From Melieria omissa (Eukaryota > Arthropoda > Insecta > Diptera > Ulidiidae): DNA of 64,000 nucleotides. A model generated the notes under the pieces. It saw only the letters and a program-made list of their open reading frames with translations, was not told the origin of the DNA and did no database searches. The stretch is taken from NCBI GenBank assembly GCA_963971225.1, contig OZ020267.1, forward strand, positions 90,509,648 through 90,573,647, read 5' to 3'. Below are positions 33,028 through 42,091 of this stretch, piece by piece (the stretch's first letter is position 1; each line of letters begins with the position of its first letter). The translations under genes were made by a program, and so were the position numbers.

Positions 33028-33402
33028 TTAACCCTTCGATGAGTGAGAAGGTCCCTAGGGACCTTCTTGCATTTTCAAACTGAAATTACTCCTATTTCGG
33101 CCACTACAACCCCCCCATAAAGTTACCATGTATTCCAATAGAATTTTTTGCGCATCGTTTAAATCAAGGCGATCCGACCATTAGTTTAGGAGTTATTGAG
33201 GTTTTATTGAAAATAGTACACGGACGTGTGACAAGGTCCGTAGGGACCTTGTACTGAATTTTCATGCAATGACTAATAAATGCATGTTCTTTGGGTATCA
33301 TTATACTTTTTTAATTGTTTGCACACATAACTAATTTGTTCTTTCAATTCTGGCTACTTTTTGTTTTATTTTTATTGTGCCTTTCATTGAAAGCAATAAA
33401 CC

Positions 33403-33504
33403 AGTTCTTTGAATTTACTTTATCCCTAAATGTCCACATGCGCAGGTGTTCATACATAACCAGTTCTTGGAATTTTTATACCTAAATGTCCACGTGCGCA
33501 GGTA
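33403..33504. repeat. short tandem repeat of about 54 bp, third copy at 34239-34283
   Basis: aaccagttctt, a Leu/Thr-coding-like middle and cctaaatgtccac are repeated twice in a row and once more beyond the mariner. This suggests the mariner inserted into a repeat array in the piggyBac-like element's 5' region. Confidence 0.5.
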
Positions 33505-34230
33505 TACCAGGTAACGATAACGACATCTAGCGGTAAATAGCTGAATATTTATAAACTTCGGAACCGTACCAAATGTCATGTTTACTTCTTCTGTCATATG
33601 TCAACAATATTCAGTTCACAATTTGTCAAGTTTCATCCAACAACGCATTGTTTGACGCTCCGGAAAATGTCGGATTACGTGCCTACAAATTACGATTTGC
33701 GGACACAGTTAATTTTGTGTTACCATTTGAAGAAAAAAACCTTCTAAAACCTGGTGAAACGGTTAACGGTGAACGTTACCAACAACAATTGGCCGATTTG
33801 AACCATGCTACACGCCAAAAACGCCCAGAATATGAAGCCAGGCAACACAAAGTGATTTTCCTCGATGACAACGCACCACCACACCGCACGAGAGCCACCA
33901 AAGAATTGGTTGCATCGTACAACTGGGAAGCTCTTGCTCATGCGGCTTACTCACCAGACTTGGCGCCTTCGGATTATCACATGTTCGCATCGATGGGCTA
34001 ACGGAACAGCGCTTCAATTCTCACGCAGAAGCCAAAAAATGGATCGATGATTGGTTTCAGGCAAAAGACGAAACATTTTTTTGGCGAGGCATCCATAAAT
34101 TGCCTGAGAGATGGGAAAAATGTGTAGCTAGCGATGGCCATTACTTTGAAGAATAAAATTGTAATCATTTCCTCACAATAAACGTGTTTTTTCAAAAATA
34201 CTTACCGGTTTCATAGGCGCATACCTGGTA
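33505..34230 (+). mobile_element. truncated mariner
   Basis: The ends share taccaggta in inverse orientation (33505 and 34222-34230). The plus-strand remnant (33573-34150) reads KPGETVNGERYQQQLADLNH, RQKRPEYEARQHKVIFLDDN, APPHRTRATKELVASYNW and YSPDLAPSDYHMFASMG. After a frameshift it ends WEKCVASDGHYFE-like text near 34150. The second and third catalytic Asp are spaced 34 residues apart (DD34D). The DNA-binding half and the first Asp are missing. Confidence 0.75.
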
Positions 34231-34302
34231 CGTACCAAACCAGTTGTTTCAATTTACTTCATCCCTAATGTCCATGCATTCAGGTATACGTACGAAAGAG
34301 TA

Positions 34303-35613
34303 CAGGGGGGCTGGTATGAACTGAAACAACTTAAAGATGCTCTTGAAGTTGTATTTTCGAAGGCTTTTCTTTCGTATAAAAGCAAAAAGATTCCTTATAT
34401 CTTTTATTATTATTTTACATTATAACATTTTAATATATCCGCCTTTCGCTGCGATAATTTTGTCCAATCGGTGAAAAAATGACTCGCACGCTGCCCGTAC
34501 CTGCTTTTGTGGGATTCGGTTCCATTCCCGGACAAGTGTGTATCTGAGCGCGTTCAAACTTAGGTGGTTTTTAGTGCAAACCTTAGTCTCCAAAATACTC
34601 CAGATTGAGAAGTCCATTGGATTCGCATCTGGTGAATTTGACATCCAATGTTGTGCAGAAATGAAGCGAGAAACGTTGTTTTTTAACCAATCTTGGTTAA
34701 CACGCGCTTTGTGAGCTGGTGCCGAGTCCTGCTGGAACGTCCAAGGTTTGCAGCCGAAATGTTTCGTTGCCCAAGGCTTCAGAGCAGCTTCCAGAATTTT
34801 TTCGCGATAAGTTTGCCCATTAATTTTAACACCAGGCTCCACAAAGACGAGTGGTGATCGACTATCGGTTGTTATGGCGGCCCAAACCATAACCTGAGCA
34901 GGCGAATGATGTCTGGTTGCCAGACGAGTGTTTAAATTGTCTTGTGACCTCTCACGTAACCATACATGGTCGTTTTGTTTGTTTATGGCTTGCTCAAAGG
35001 TGAAAATCTTCTCATCGGAAAACACGATATTCGGAATATCACCATTTACGGCCAGGCGCTTCAATTCCTTCGCTCTTTCCAGCCGTAACTTCATTTGTTT
35101 CGCGTTGAGACCATGCACTATTTGTATCTTGTAGGGCTTTAGTTTAAGCCTATTTTTCAATATTTGTTGCATGCTCCAACGCGATACTTTGAAATCACTT
35201 GCCAGTTTGTTTGCGCTTCGTTGTGGATTTCGCTCAATTCTCTTCTTCACTTTGCGAACCATTGCTTCATTGGTAGCTGTTTTTTTCGAACCGCCGTCAA
35301 AACGTTTTTTAGAGCTGCCGGTCTCATTGTAACGTTTTATAGTCTGCCACACGAAAACTCTATTTGCATTCAAATGCCGAAGCCTTTTAACGATTTCGGA
35401 ATTTGAGATTCCAGTTAAATATAACGATATCACATTCTCCCGTTTGAAATCAATGACCACAGAATTTTTTTAAGAAACACTAAATGAAAACGCTATTAAA
35501 CACATGTCAACAATTAAATCAACTGTCACTGAGTCAAATTTGAACGCGCTAAAATTAACAGTATTATAACTACGGCAGTTCAAAGTTGGTTTCAGTTCAT
35601 ACCAGCTACCCTG
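34303..35613 (-). mobile_element. DD37D (maT-type) transposon, apparently complete
   Basis: The left end cagggggggctggtatgaac and the right end gttcataccagctaccctg are inverted copies with two or three differences. TA flanks each side (34301-34302 and 35614-35615). It holds one uninterrupted transposase frame on the minus strand. Length (1,311 bp), ends and frame all look normal, so it could be autonomous. Confidence 0.88.
34420..35460 (-). CDS. DD37D maT-type transposase
   Basis: A cut-and-paste DDE transposase of 346 codons, with no stop or frameshift. N-terminal helix-turn-helix: RENVISLYLTGISNSEIVKR and RVFVWQTIKRYNET (about 5-55). A second one follows: RSANKLASDFKVSRWSMQQI (about 100-120). 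Catalytic core: VFSDEKIFTFEQ (first Asp, about 147), WTFQQDSAPAHKARVNQDWL (second Asp) and SNSPDANPMDFSIWSILE. I count 37 residues between the second and third Asp, hence DD37D as in maT/mori-type elements. The C-terminus ends RLDKIIAAKGGYIKML. The start ATG at 35458-35460 lies about 150 bp inside the right terminal repeat. It is nested in a piggyBac-like element, beside that element's TATA box. Confidence 0.92.
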   Translation of the reverse strand: MVIDFKRENVISLYLTGISNSEIVKRLRHLNANRVFVWQTIKRYNETGSSKKRFDGGSKKTATNEAMVRKVKKRIERNPQRSANKLASDFKVSRWSMQQILKNRLKLKPYKIQIVHGLNAKQMKLRLERAKELKRLAVNGDIPNIVFSDEKIFTFEQAINKQNDHVWLRERSQDNLNTRLATRHHSPAQVMVWAAITTDSRSPLVFVEPGVKINGQTYREKILEAALKPWATKHFGCKPWTFQQDSAPAHKARVNQDWLKNNVSRFISAQHWMSNSPDANPMDFSIWSILETKVCTKNHLSLNALRYTLVREWNRIPQKQVRAACESFFHRLDKIIAAKGGYIKML

Positions 35614-35650
35614 TATATAAGAAGTTGTAGTTTCGTAAACCAAATCAGTC
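35613..35650 (+). promoter_or_regulatory. core promoter of the piggyBac-like transposase
   Basis: TATATAAG (35614-35621) is followed about 31 nt later by an arthropod initiator match, TCAGTC (35645-35650). The ATG is at 35724. The DD37D element inserted at the TA that begins the TATA box. Because TA is duplicated, the box is kept intact. Confidence 0.6.
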
Positions 35651-36149
35651 AAAGTTTAGACAGTGAACAGTAAAATCGTGTGTGAAATTGTATTACAAAT
35701 AAAATAAAAACAAAAATATAAAAATGGCAGATGCAAGTAATGTAGACATTGCTGAAATGGTTGTACGCCGTAGTACACGTTACCAGCAAATGAGTGCGGA
35801 TGAAAGGCGTGCAGCTGATATGAGATTTGCAGACTTTATGGATGAAGATATGGATGAAGAAGTTGATATTGCTGCACTTGGTAATGAAGCTGACGATGAT
35901 AACGACTGCACATACCAACCCGCTGAAGAGTCAGATGCCGAAACTGAAGGATACGTAGAGATAAATGAAGATATTGATGACGACGATGATGAAGAGGAAG
36001 AAAATGATGCACCGGAAACAAATGAAAACTACTGTATTGCTAAAGATGGCACCCAATGGTGTAAAAAAGCACCACCAACTTCTCGTACTCGTGTTCATAA
36101 AGTAGTCGACTTCACAAGAAGGAAACCAGGACCATCAGGAACTGTACAT

Positions 36150-36575
36150 TAAGATGGGTCGCACTCCATACAAAATAAAAATCACGTTTCAGTCACCACC
36201 TAAAAATAAAATTCAGAGTGTTTAATGACTATTTGGAAAATATTGCGATTCTGAGGTAAGCCAATTGTGAGCGGTTTTGCTTCAAAAATACCTCTAATTA
36301 TCATGTTTTTTGGGTGTAACTTTTTTGATGTTGGACATTTTCGAATAATTTTTTTTGGTTAGATAAACCTTCAGGAGTTCTTGGATTGCACATATTTTGT
36401 AAACATTTTTTTTGTTAATTTATTGAGTTAACATGATAATTAGAGGTATTTTTGAAGCAAAACCGCTCACAATTGGCTTACCTCAGAATCGCAATATTTT
36501 CCAAATAGTCATTAAACACTCTGAATTTTATTTTTAGGTGGTGACAACACCAATTTTTTTTCGCGACCCACCTTA
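36150..36575. mobile_element. fold-back MITE with 8-bp duplication, 426 bp
   Basis: The ends taagatgggtcgc and gcgacccacctta are inverted. An exact CTGTACAT duplication lies at 36142-36149 and 36576-36583. The two arms are long: more than 100 bp near 36220-36310 recur in inverse near 36425-36525, so the whole unit can fold into a hairpin. An 8-bp target and a TA-starting end fit hAT-like or P-like elements. Removing it with one TSD copy restores the piggyBac reading frame (PGPSGTVH|DPYTIF). Confidence 0.9.
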
Positions 36576-37760
36576 CTGTACATGACCCCTACACTATATT
36601 TCGTTCAATCATCAGCGAGGAAATAATATACATCATAATTCGCGAAACAAATCGTAAAGGCAAGGAGGTTACAGCTGCATGGAATTTGGCGAATCCCACG
36701 AAGAAAAAGGAGTGGAAGCCAGTGACTGTGAAAGAGTTTGACGCCTTTCTAGCTATCCTTTTGCTGGACTCACAAAATCGAATCATGAACCTGCTACGGA
36801 ATTATGGGGCGCGACGCGTTGTCCAATATACAAAGCTGCGATGTCGTACGATCGCTTCATGTGCATAAAGCAATTCATTCGATTCGACAATGGAAATACT
36901 CGACAACAGCGACTTATCAACAGCAAAACTGCGGCTATCGATGATGTTTGGCAAATGTTGCAGCATAACTTGGCAGCAGCTTACACTCCTCATGAAGCAC
37001 TAACCGTCGATGAGCAGTTGTTCCCTTACAGAGGCCGCACCCGCTTCACGCAATACATTCCGTCAAAGCCGGCTAAGTATGGTCCAAAAGTATGGTGGTT
37101 ATGCGACTCGAAGTCTTATTATCCCGTGAAGGGAATGATATATTCCGGCAAATTGCCTAACCAAGAACGCGAAATAAATCAAGGGCAGAACGTGGTGCTT
37201 GAACTTGCGGAAAACTATTTGGATGCAGGCCGCACAATATACGCGGATAATTTCTTCACTACTTTGGATTTAGCGCGTATTTTGAAGAGGAGGAAGACCG
37301 CATATGTTGGTACAGTGCGCTACAACAAAACTTTTGCTCCACGGGAATTGAAGAAGAACCCGAAGCGCCCCATCAACAGTACATTGTTCGGGTTCAACGA
37401 AGGGGACATAGCGTTGTGCTCATATGTACCTAAGAAAAATAAAGTTGTGAACGTGCTGTCTACAATGCACTACTATGCGGCGTTGATACAATGAACCAGA
37501 TGCTTGGCACGTACACATGCAAGCGATCAACGAAACGCTGGCCACTGGCCATGTTCTATAATATGCTGGACGTTGCTGCATTGGCTGCTTTTACAATTTA
37601 TAATGAGATGAAGCCGATAAAAAGGAGTGACAGACGGCGGTCATTCCTGTTACTTCTCACTAAACAATTGGCCATACCAAATATCGAGGAACGTGCCCTG
37701 AATAACCATATAACCGCATATCCAAGGATACGCAATGCGATGGAAGCATTTGATGTCAGG

Positions 37761-37834
37761 GTAAGAAAAAACACCTTCAAATTCAAGAGTAGATTGTGTA
37801 TTTATTTGTTTTTTATTTTTTTTGTTCATTTCAG
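37761..37834 (+). other. 74-nt intron in the piggyBac-like transposase
   Basis: Donor gtaagaaa and acceptor ttcatttcag. Removal joins MEAFDVR to MISRPVEADAP in frame. Confidence 0.7.
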
Positions 37835-38189
37835 ATGATATCAAGACCGGTAGAAGCCGATGCACCGTCGTTTGCGGCTAGGGCGAATAGACCGTCATGT
37901 CGCCTTTGCCGTTCTGAGCACGGACGGCAGCGGAAAACGAGGGCCTACTGCTTCGGATGCGGCAACGCTGTTTGTGGAGAACACAACACAGTTCTACATC
38001 GCTGCAACACTTGCGCACAGGGCGGGGGACAAGCGGAACACGCTCAACAACAATAGTTTTAAAGCTTTTTCATAGTAAAATTAAGAAAAATGGAGCCAAA
38101 AAACAAAATAAAACATTTTATTTTAGTATGTAGTATTTAGTTATAAACAATAAAAACACAAAAATAAAAAAATAAAAAAAAATGTTCAC

Positions 38190-39175
38190 AGCCACTCGCT
38201 CTCGTTTGATGCTAGCAGAAGATCGTCTACGTAAATCGTGACCAATATGATTTTAGTACCTTGACGTTTCACAAATAAACACGGGTCCTGCTTCGTCGCC
38301 ATTAACCCAAGTTGCTCCAACCTTGATGTTAAGCGATAGTACCACCTCGCTCCTGATTGACGTAAACCCTACAACGCCTTTTTTAACGAACATACAGGAT
38401 TGGGGATGCGACGAATAGCTTCTAGCCATCTGGTCGCTGTTTCGATTATGTCTGTGTGATGCGTGTAGCTTTTGGGACCCACCCGCTTTCCGGATTCTAT
38501 CTGACTTAAGATATCGGATAGTTGCTCAGGAACAGACATATATACGCTCTCTTCGAGCTCACCGTTTAGGTACGCTGTGATCACATCCATTTGATGGATC
38601 TCTAAACCCATTTTTGCTGAGATTGCGGTCATCAGCCGTATTGATGATGAGCGTGCTACAGGCGAGTACGTTTCATGGAAGTCCTCACCTGGACGCTGGG
38701 CGTAGCACTTTTCTACTAGGCGTGCTTTCTTCTCGCCGGCGTCTTTTGTACGGAACACTAACCTGCTGCCGATGACGCTTCGTTGTTCTGGGCATTCCAC
38801 AATGTCCCACGTTCCGTTGCGTATTTGGGCTAAGTACTCATCCTCAACTGCTTGGGTCCATGCTACTGCATCTGGAGTGCTCATTGCTTCACAGTACGTT
38901 TCAGGATCCATGGCAAGATACGCCATTTTACCCATTGCACTGAAAACACACTCTTCGAAATCATCGGAGTCACTGTCTTTTTGTTGCTGTAGCAGGTCTT
39001 TTGGTCTGCTGCGTAAGTCGTATCTGTTTGGCTCCGCACATGCTTTGCCACGCTTCTCGCACACTTCGTTTAATGTACGCGTTTCACTATCTTTTTCTTC
39101 TTTAGTATCAAATAATTGTAGTTCCGATTTAGCATTTAATTCAATTTCATCCTTATTTTCTTCTTTTGTTTCCAA
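38190..39175 (-). pseudogene. pol: Copia reverse transcriptase (RVT_2 type)
   Basis: From 39175 downward the frame has a charged linker, then MDPETYCEAMSTPDAVAWTQ, AVEDEYLAQIRNGTWDIVEC, SVIGSRLVFRTKDAGEKKAR, HETYSPVARSSSIRLMTAIS and KMGLEIHQMDVITAYLNGEL, with the first catalytic Asp in MDVITAYLNG. After a frameshift near 38370 it continues YRLRQSGARWYYRLTSRLEQ and PCLFVKRQGTK, and ends with the active site IYVDDLLLASNESEWL near 38195. The next residues of Copia RT are missing and the piggyBac-like element follows. Confidence 0.9.
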
Positions 39176-39261
39176 GTCAAAAATATCATTTATTCGTTAT
39201 TGAATCCGTATTGGTCTATGAATTTCACGTCGCGACTTATAACATTTCGTTTAGATTTTGA

Positions 39262-39990
39262 TCACATTCGGTAAGCTTTGGATTCGGATGAGTATCCGAC
39301 AAAAACGCACGGTTCAGATCGAGAGTCGAATTTGCCTTTCGTAGGACTTTTGTTTAAAACATAACCTTTACACCCGAATATTTGCAAGTGAACAACCGAC
39401 GGTTTTTTGTTTGTCCATATTGTGTACGGTATTTTATCGTTTGCTTTTGTAATACACCGATTTCGAATGTAACACGCGGTATTTATTGCTTCGGCCCAAA
39501 ACGCCGGGGGCGCACCTGCCTGCTTCATTATACACCTTGCCATTTCGACAAGCGTTCTGTTTTTGCGTTCTGCGATTCCATTTTGTTGTGGTGTGTGGGG
39601 CGTTGTTAAACGGCGCACTATGCCATTTGCTTCTAAGAATGAGTCGAACTCCCGATTGCAATATTCGCGGCCGTTGTCTGATTGCAGCGCCTTTATCTTT
39701 TGGTCCGTAAATGTTTCTGCTACTGCTTTATATTTTTTAAAAACACTTAGAACTTCCGATTTATTTTTAACAAAAAAAACCTCACACCACCGTGATTTGT
39801 CATCAATGAATGTTATAAACTATCTTGCAATGAAAAAAGATGCACACCGCATCGGGCCACAGACGTCGCTGTGCACAATTTCGAGTAAATTGTGTGTTCT
39901 ATTGTTTTGATTTATCGGAAAACTTGCGCGTGTCTGCTTTTCGCTAATACACACTTCGCATGTCGACATTGTTAATTCTCTTTTAATGTC
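39262..39990 (-). pseudogene. pol: Copia integrase core
   Basis: The 39618-39262 frame reads RRLTTPHTPQQNGIAERKNR, with the catalytic Glu in the GIAERKN block. It continues TLVEMARCIMKQAGAPPAFW, INTACYIRNRC and FGCKGYVLNKSPTKGKFDSR, then PCVFVGYS, the usual Copia integrase C-terminal block. Upstream (39990-39620) the core with the two Asp residues is readable only in pieces because of frameshifts. Integrase lies before RT, the defining order of Ty1/copia. Confidence 0.85.
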
Positions 39991-41000
39991 AAACCCATGT
40001 ACACTTCAACTTTTCATCGTTTTCTTTTAAATCATTTTCGTTCAAATGGCCGAATTTGCGGTGCCATACGTCCAATTCATTTTCTTCGCACACCACTTTT
40101 GCCGCACTTACACAATTTCGTATGTAATATAAATTTCCAATTCGATTGGCGGTGCACAAGACCGTATTATTTTCCATAACAACTGCTTCCTTTCGGCAAA
40201 AATGCACTTCGTAACCTTTATCTGTTATTTTTGAAACCGATAATAGATTTGTTCGCAAGTCATTTACGTACATAACGACTTCAACATTAAACAGCTCTTC
40301 GTGTCCCTTTTCGGTGACATTTATTTTGACATTACCGATTCCAGTTACTTTCGTTGTGTCGTTATTTGCTAAATTTAGAGTTTTGTCTGTATTTTGGAAA
40401 TTTTGAAAATTGTTTTTGTCTGCACTCATATGTGACGTACACCCACTATCCAAACACCAGTAATTGTTTTTATCAACACACAAAAACGTTGATTCAGTTG
40501 TATTAAAAAGTGTTTTTTCGGTCAAATACTCTTCTGCGAGACGAGCATTTGCGTTTTGTGTGTTTTGTTTTGATCTGCAGTTTCTCGCGAAATGTCCAAA
40601 TTTACCGCATTTAAAACACCCCGTGTTTACCATGTGCTCTCCTTTACCACTTTCTTTCGTTCCATGCATTCCAGTGTTTGTATTGTTGTTGTGCTGCCTT
40701 GCGTATAGAACATTTTGCTCACTGCGTTCTTCTTTTGCTTTTCGCGACTGATCCTCTTTCATTTTTCACTCTCACTATTTTCACTCTCAATATGTCTGGT
40801 TTAGGCAGCTCGTCCCTTGTTTCAAGCGCGCAACGAAAAGTCTCGAAGGAATCGGGCAAACTGTACAATAATAATATAGCGAGGAGGTCATCACCCACTG
40901 TCACATTTATTTCTTTTAATTTTTTAACCGCGTCAAAAAAGTCATTTAAGTGTTCACGAATATTTTCGTCTTCGCGCATACGCGCCAGTGCCACCTATTT
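39989..41000 (-). pseudogene. gag: Copia Gag and protease
   Basis: The 40994-40719 segment is a UBN2-type Gag part: LARMREDENIREHLNDFFDA, INVTVGDDLLAILLLYSLPD and SFETFRCALETRDELP. An overlapping frame (40762-39989) continues with a CCHC knuckle, CFKCGKFGHFARNC (about residues 45-60). The protease follows, NYWCLDSGCTSHMSADKNNF, where LDSG is the catalytic motif. Then come LRTNLLSVSKITDKGYEVHF and the GAG-pre-integrase motif DVWHRKFGHLNENDL. A frame change joins the two segments; native Copia has a single frame, so one indel is likely. Confidence 0.88.
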
Positions 41001-41394
41001 GAGCAGCATTGCTTTTCGCGCAGGCCCCTTGGACTGGAATGTGGACTGCAATTTTATCCACATTTCGTTTGAAGGCCCCCGAGCTCCGATGGGGCCATTG
41101 AAAGCATTATATCAGCACATGCTTTCTGATCAAAGTTTTTCCATTTTTCCGCCTCTTCGCCGGGAGGGCATGGCTTTGTGCCATTCGCATACGCCCATAA
41201 GTAATTTTTGACTAATATGGCGCGCATTTGCAGTTTCCATGTGGTGTAGTTCTCCGCGTTTAGCGGCTAAATTTTCACGACCGTACCAGACATTTTTGTT
41301 CGAATTTTAATGTTTTGTGACCGAACACGTTTTCGCGTTTCGTCCTGCCCCTTTTTTATGAAATAACGATATCGAACAAAAACCGCGTGGGCGA

Positions 41395-41409
41395 GCTGGG
41401 CCCATAACC
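41395..41409 (-). promoter_or_regulatory. Copia primer binding site, initiator tRNA-Met half-molecule type
   Basis: The plus strand gctgggcccataacc equals the anticodon stem-loop of initiator tRNA-Met. Drosophila copia is known to prime from a cleaved tRNA at this internal position. The site abuts the 5' LTR at 41410. Confidence 0.85.
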
Positions 41410-41549
41410 TATTAAAACGCACGACCGTTCAGCTTCAATGCCTTTATTCGAGTAAAGTTAAAAAAAGTAACATGTACAGAGTAGCAGGGTTGTATAAAAC
41501 AGGAGTAATAGGCCAGGGTTGTAGGCGAACTATTTTGCCAGTTCCAACA
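41410..41549 (-). repeat. Copia 5' LTR
   Basis: 140 bp, starting TGTTGGAACTGG in element orientation and ending against the primer site. Followed on the plus strand by the GATTC duplication at 41550. Confidence 0.88.
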
Positions 41550-41840
41550 GATTCTAATATTTTTTCCAACTGGACGATGACATTAGTGCACAGTACATAC
41601 GATTTTAAGCTAAATTGTGTGCTTCGAAAAAGTACTCCAATTTCAAAACGCTGAAATACGTGTAGCTTCTATGAGAATTGGTTGCCAAAATATTGATTTA
41701 TTTTTATTTTTTTGCTTCTGGGTATGCATATTTCTAAAAGTCTCAACTTCCGATTGTAGGGTAACAGGTACTAGTAGGGAAATTTATACCATGCAATTCT
41801 CTGAAGATTTCTGAAGATAATAGCCAAATTTCAGTTCATC
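41550..41840 (+). pseudogene. Tc1-like remnant, copy 1, 3' part
   Basis: Directly after the Copia duplication, a degraded FFQLDDD-type block matches the Tc1 motif FQQDNDPKH at the second catalytic Asp. The same motif is in copy 2 at 47.65 kb. After about 41640 no coding resemblance remains. The RTE tail begins at about 41845. Confidence 0.5.
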
Positions 41841-42091
41841 ATCATCATCATCATTATTAGCCTGACAACCCGGGATGGGTATTCGCCTGCTGTAGAAGTG
41901 ATTTCCAGTTCTTCCTATCTCGCGCTTGGAATCTCCATGACCTTATGTTTAACGCCTTGGCATCCTGGTCAACACCATCAATCCATCGCATCTTGGGGCG
42001 CCCTTTGGAGCGTGTGGTATGGCATTTACCAAAGAGTATTTCGTGCGGTGGGTAGGTGTTATTGGCTCTGATGACATGGCCGGCCCACCTT

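Larger units (their letters stand above)
35724..38056 (+). pseudogene. piggyBac-like transposase with C-terminal Cys-rich domain
   Basis: A DDD cut-and-paste transposase that targets TTAA. Order: an acidic N-terminus (35724-36149, rich in Asp/Glu); after the MITE, FRSIISEEIIYIIIRETNRK and ANPTKKKEWKPVTVKEFDAF; and after a frameshift near 36780, MSYDRFMCIKQFIRFDN. The catalytic core has LTVDEQLFPYRGRTRF (Asp 1), KVWWLCDSKSYYPVKGMIYS (Asp 2) and IYADNFFTTLDLA (Asp 3). A second frameshift near 37485 precedes DTMNQMLGTYTCKRSTKRWP. A 74-nt intron joins MEAFDVR to MISRPVEADAP, leading into CRLCRSEHG, YCFGCGNAVCGEH and CNTCAQGG, a zinc-ribbon-like tail typical of piggyBac. Two frameshifts make this copy inactive. 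Confidence 0.88.
33032..38185 (+). mobile_element. piggyBac-like element with nested insertions
   Basis: The left edge is TTAA (33028-33031) followed by cccttcgatgagtgagaagg and a small palindrome ggtccctagggacc. This resembles piggyBac-type ends. The plus-strand transposase occupies 35724-38056. No matching TTAA/AGGG end is visible on the right; the Copia sequence resumes near 38190 with about 30 residues missing, so the right end and some Copia DNA were lost together. Nested inside are a mariner (33505-34230), a DD37D element (34303-35613) and a fold-back MITE (36150-36575). Confidence 0.8.
32043..41549 (-). mobile_element. Copia-type LTR retrotransposon opened by a piggyBac-like element
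   Basis: LTRs lie at 32043-32186 and 41410-41549, with an exact 5-bp duplication GATTC (32038-32042 and 41550-41554). Pol is in Ty1/copia order, with integrase before RT, on the minus strand. The primer site matches the anticodon arm of initiator tRNA-Met, as in Drosophila copia. The RT/RNase H part is split: YVDD lies at about 38.2 kb and the RNase H at 32.2-33.0 kb, with a 5-kb piggyBac-like element between them. Frameshifts in gag and integrase make it defective. Confidence 0.92.
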
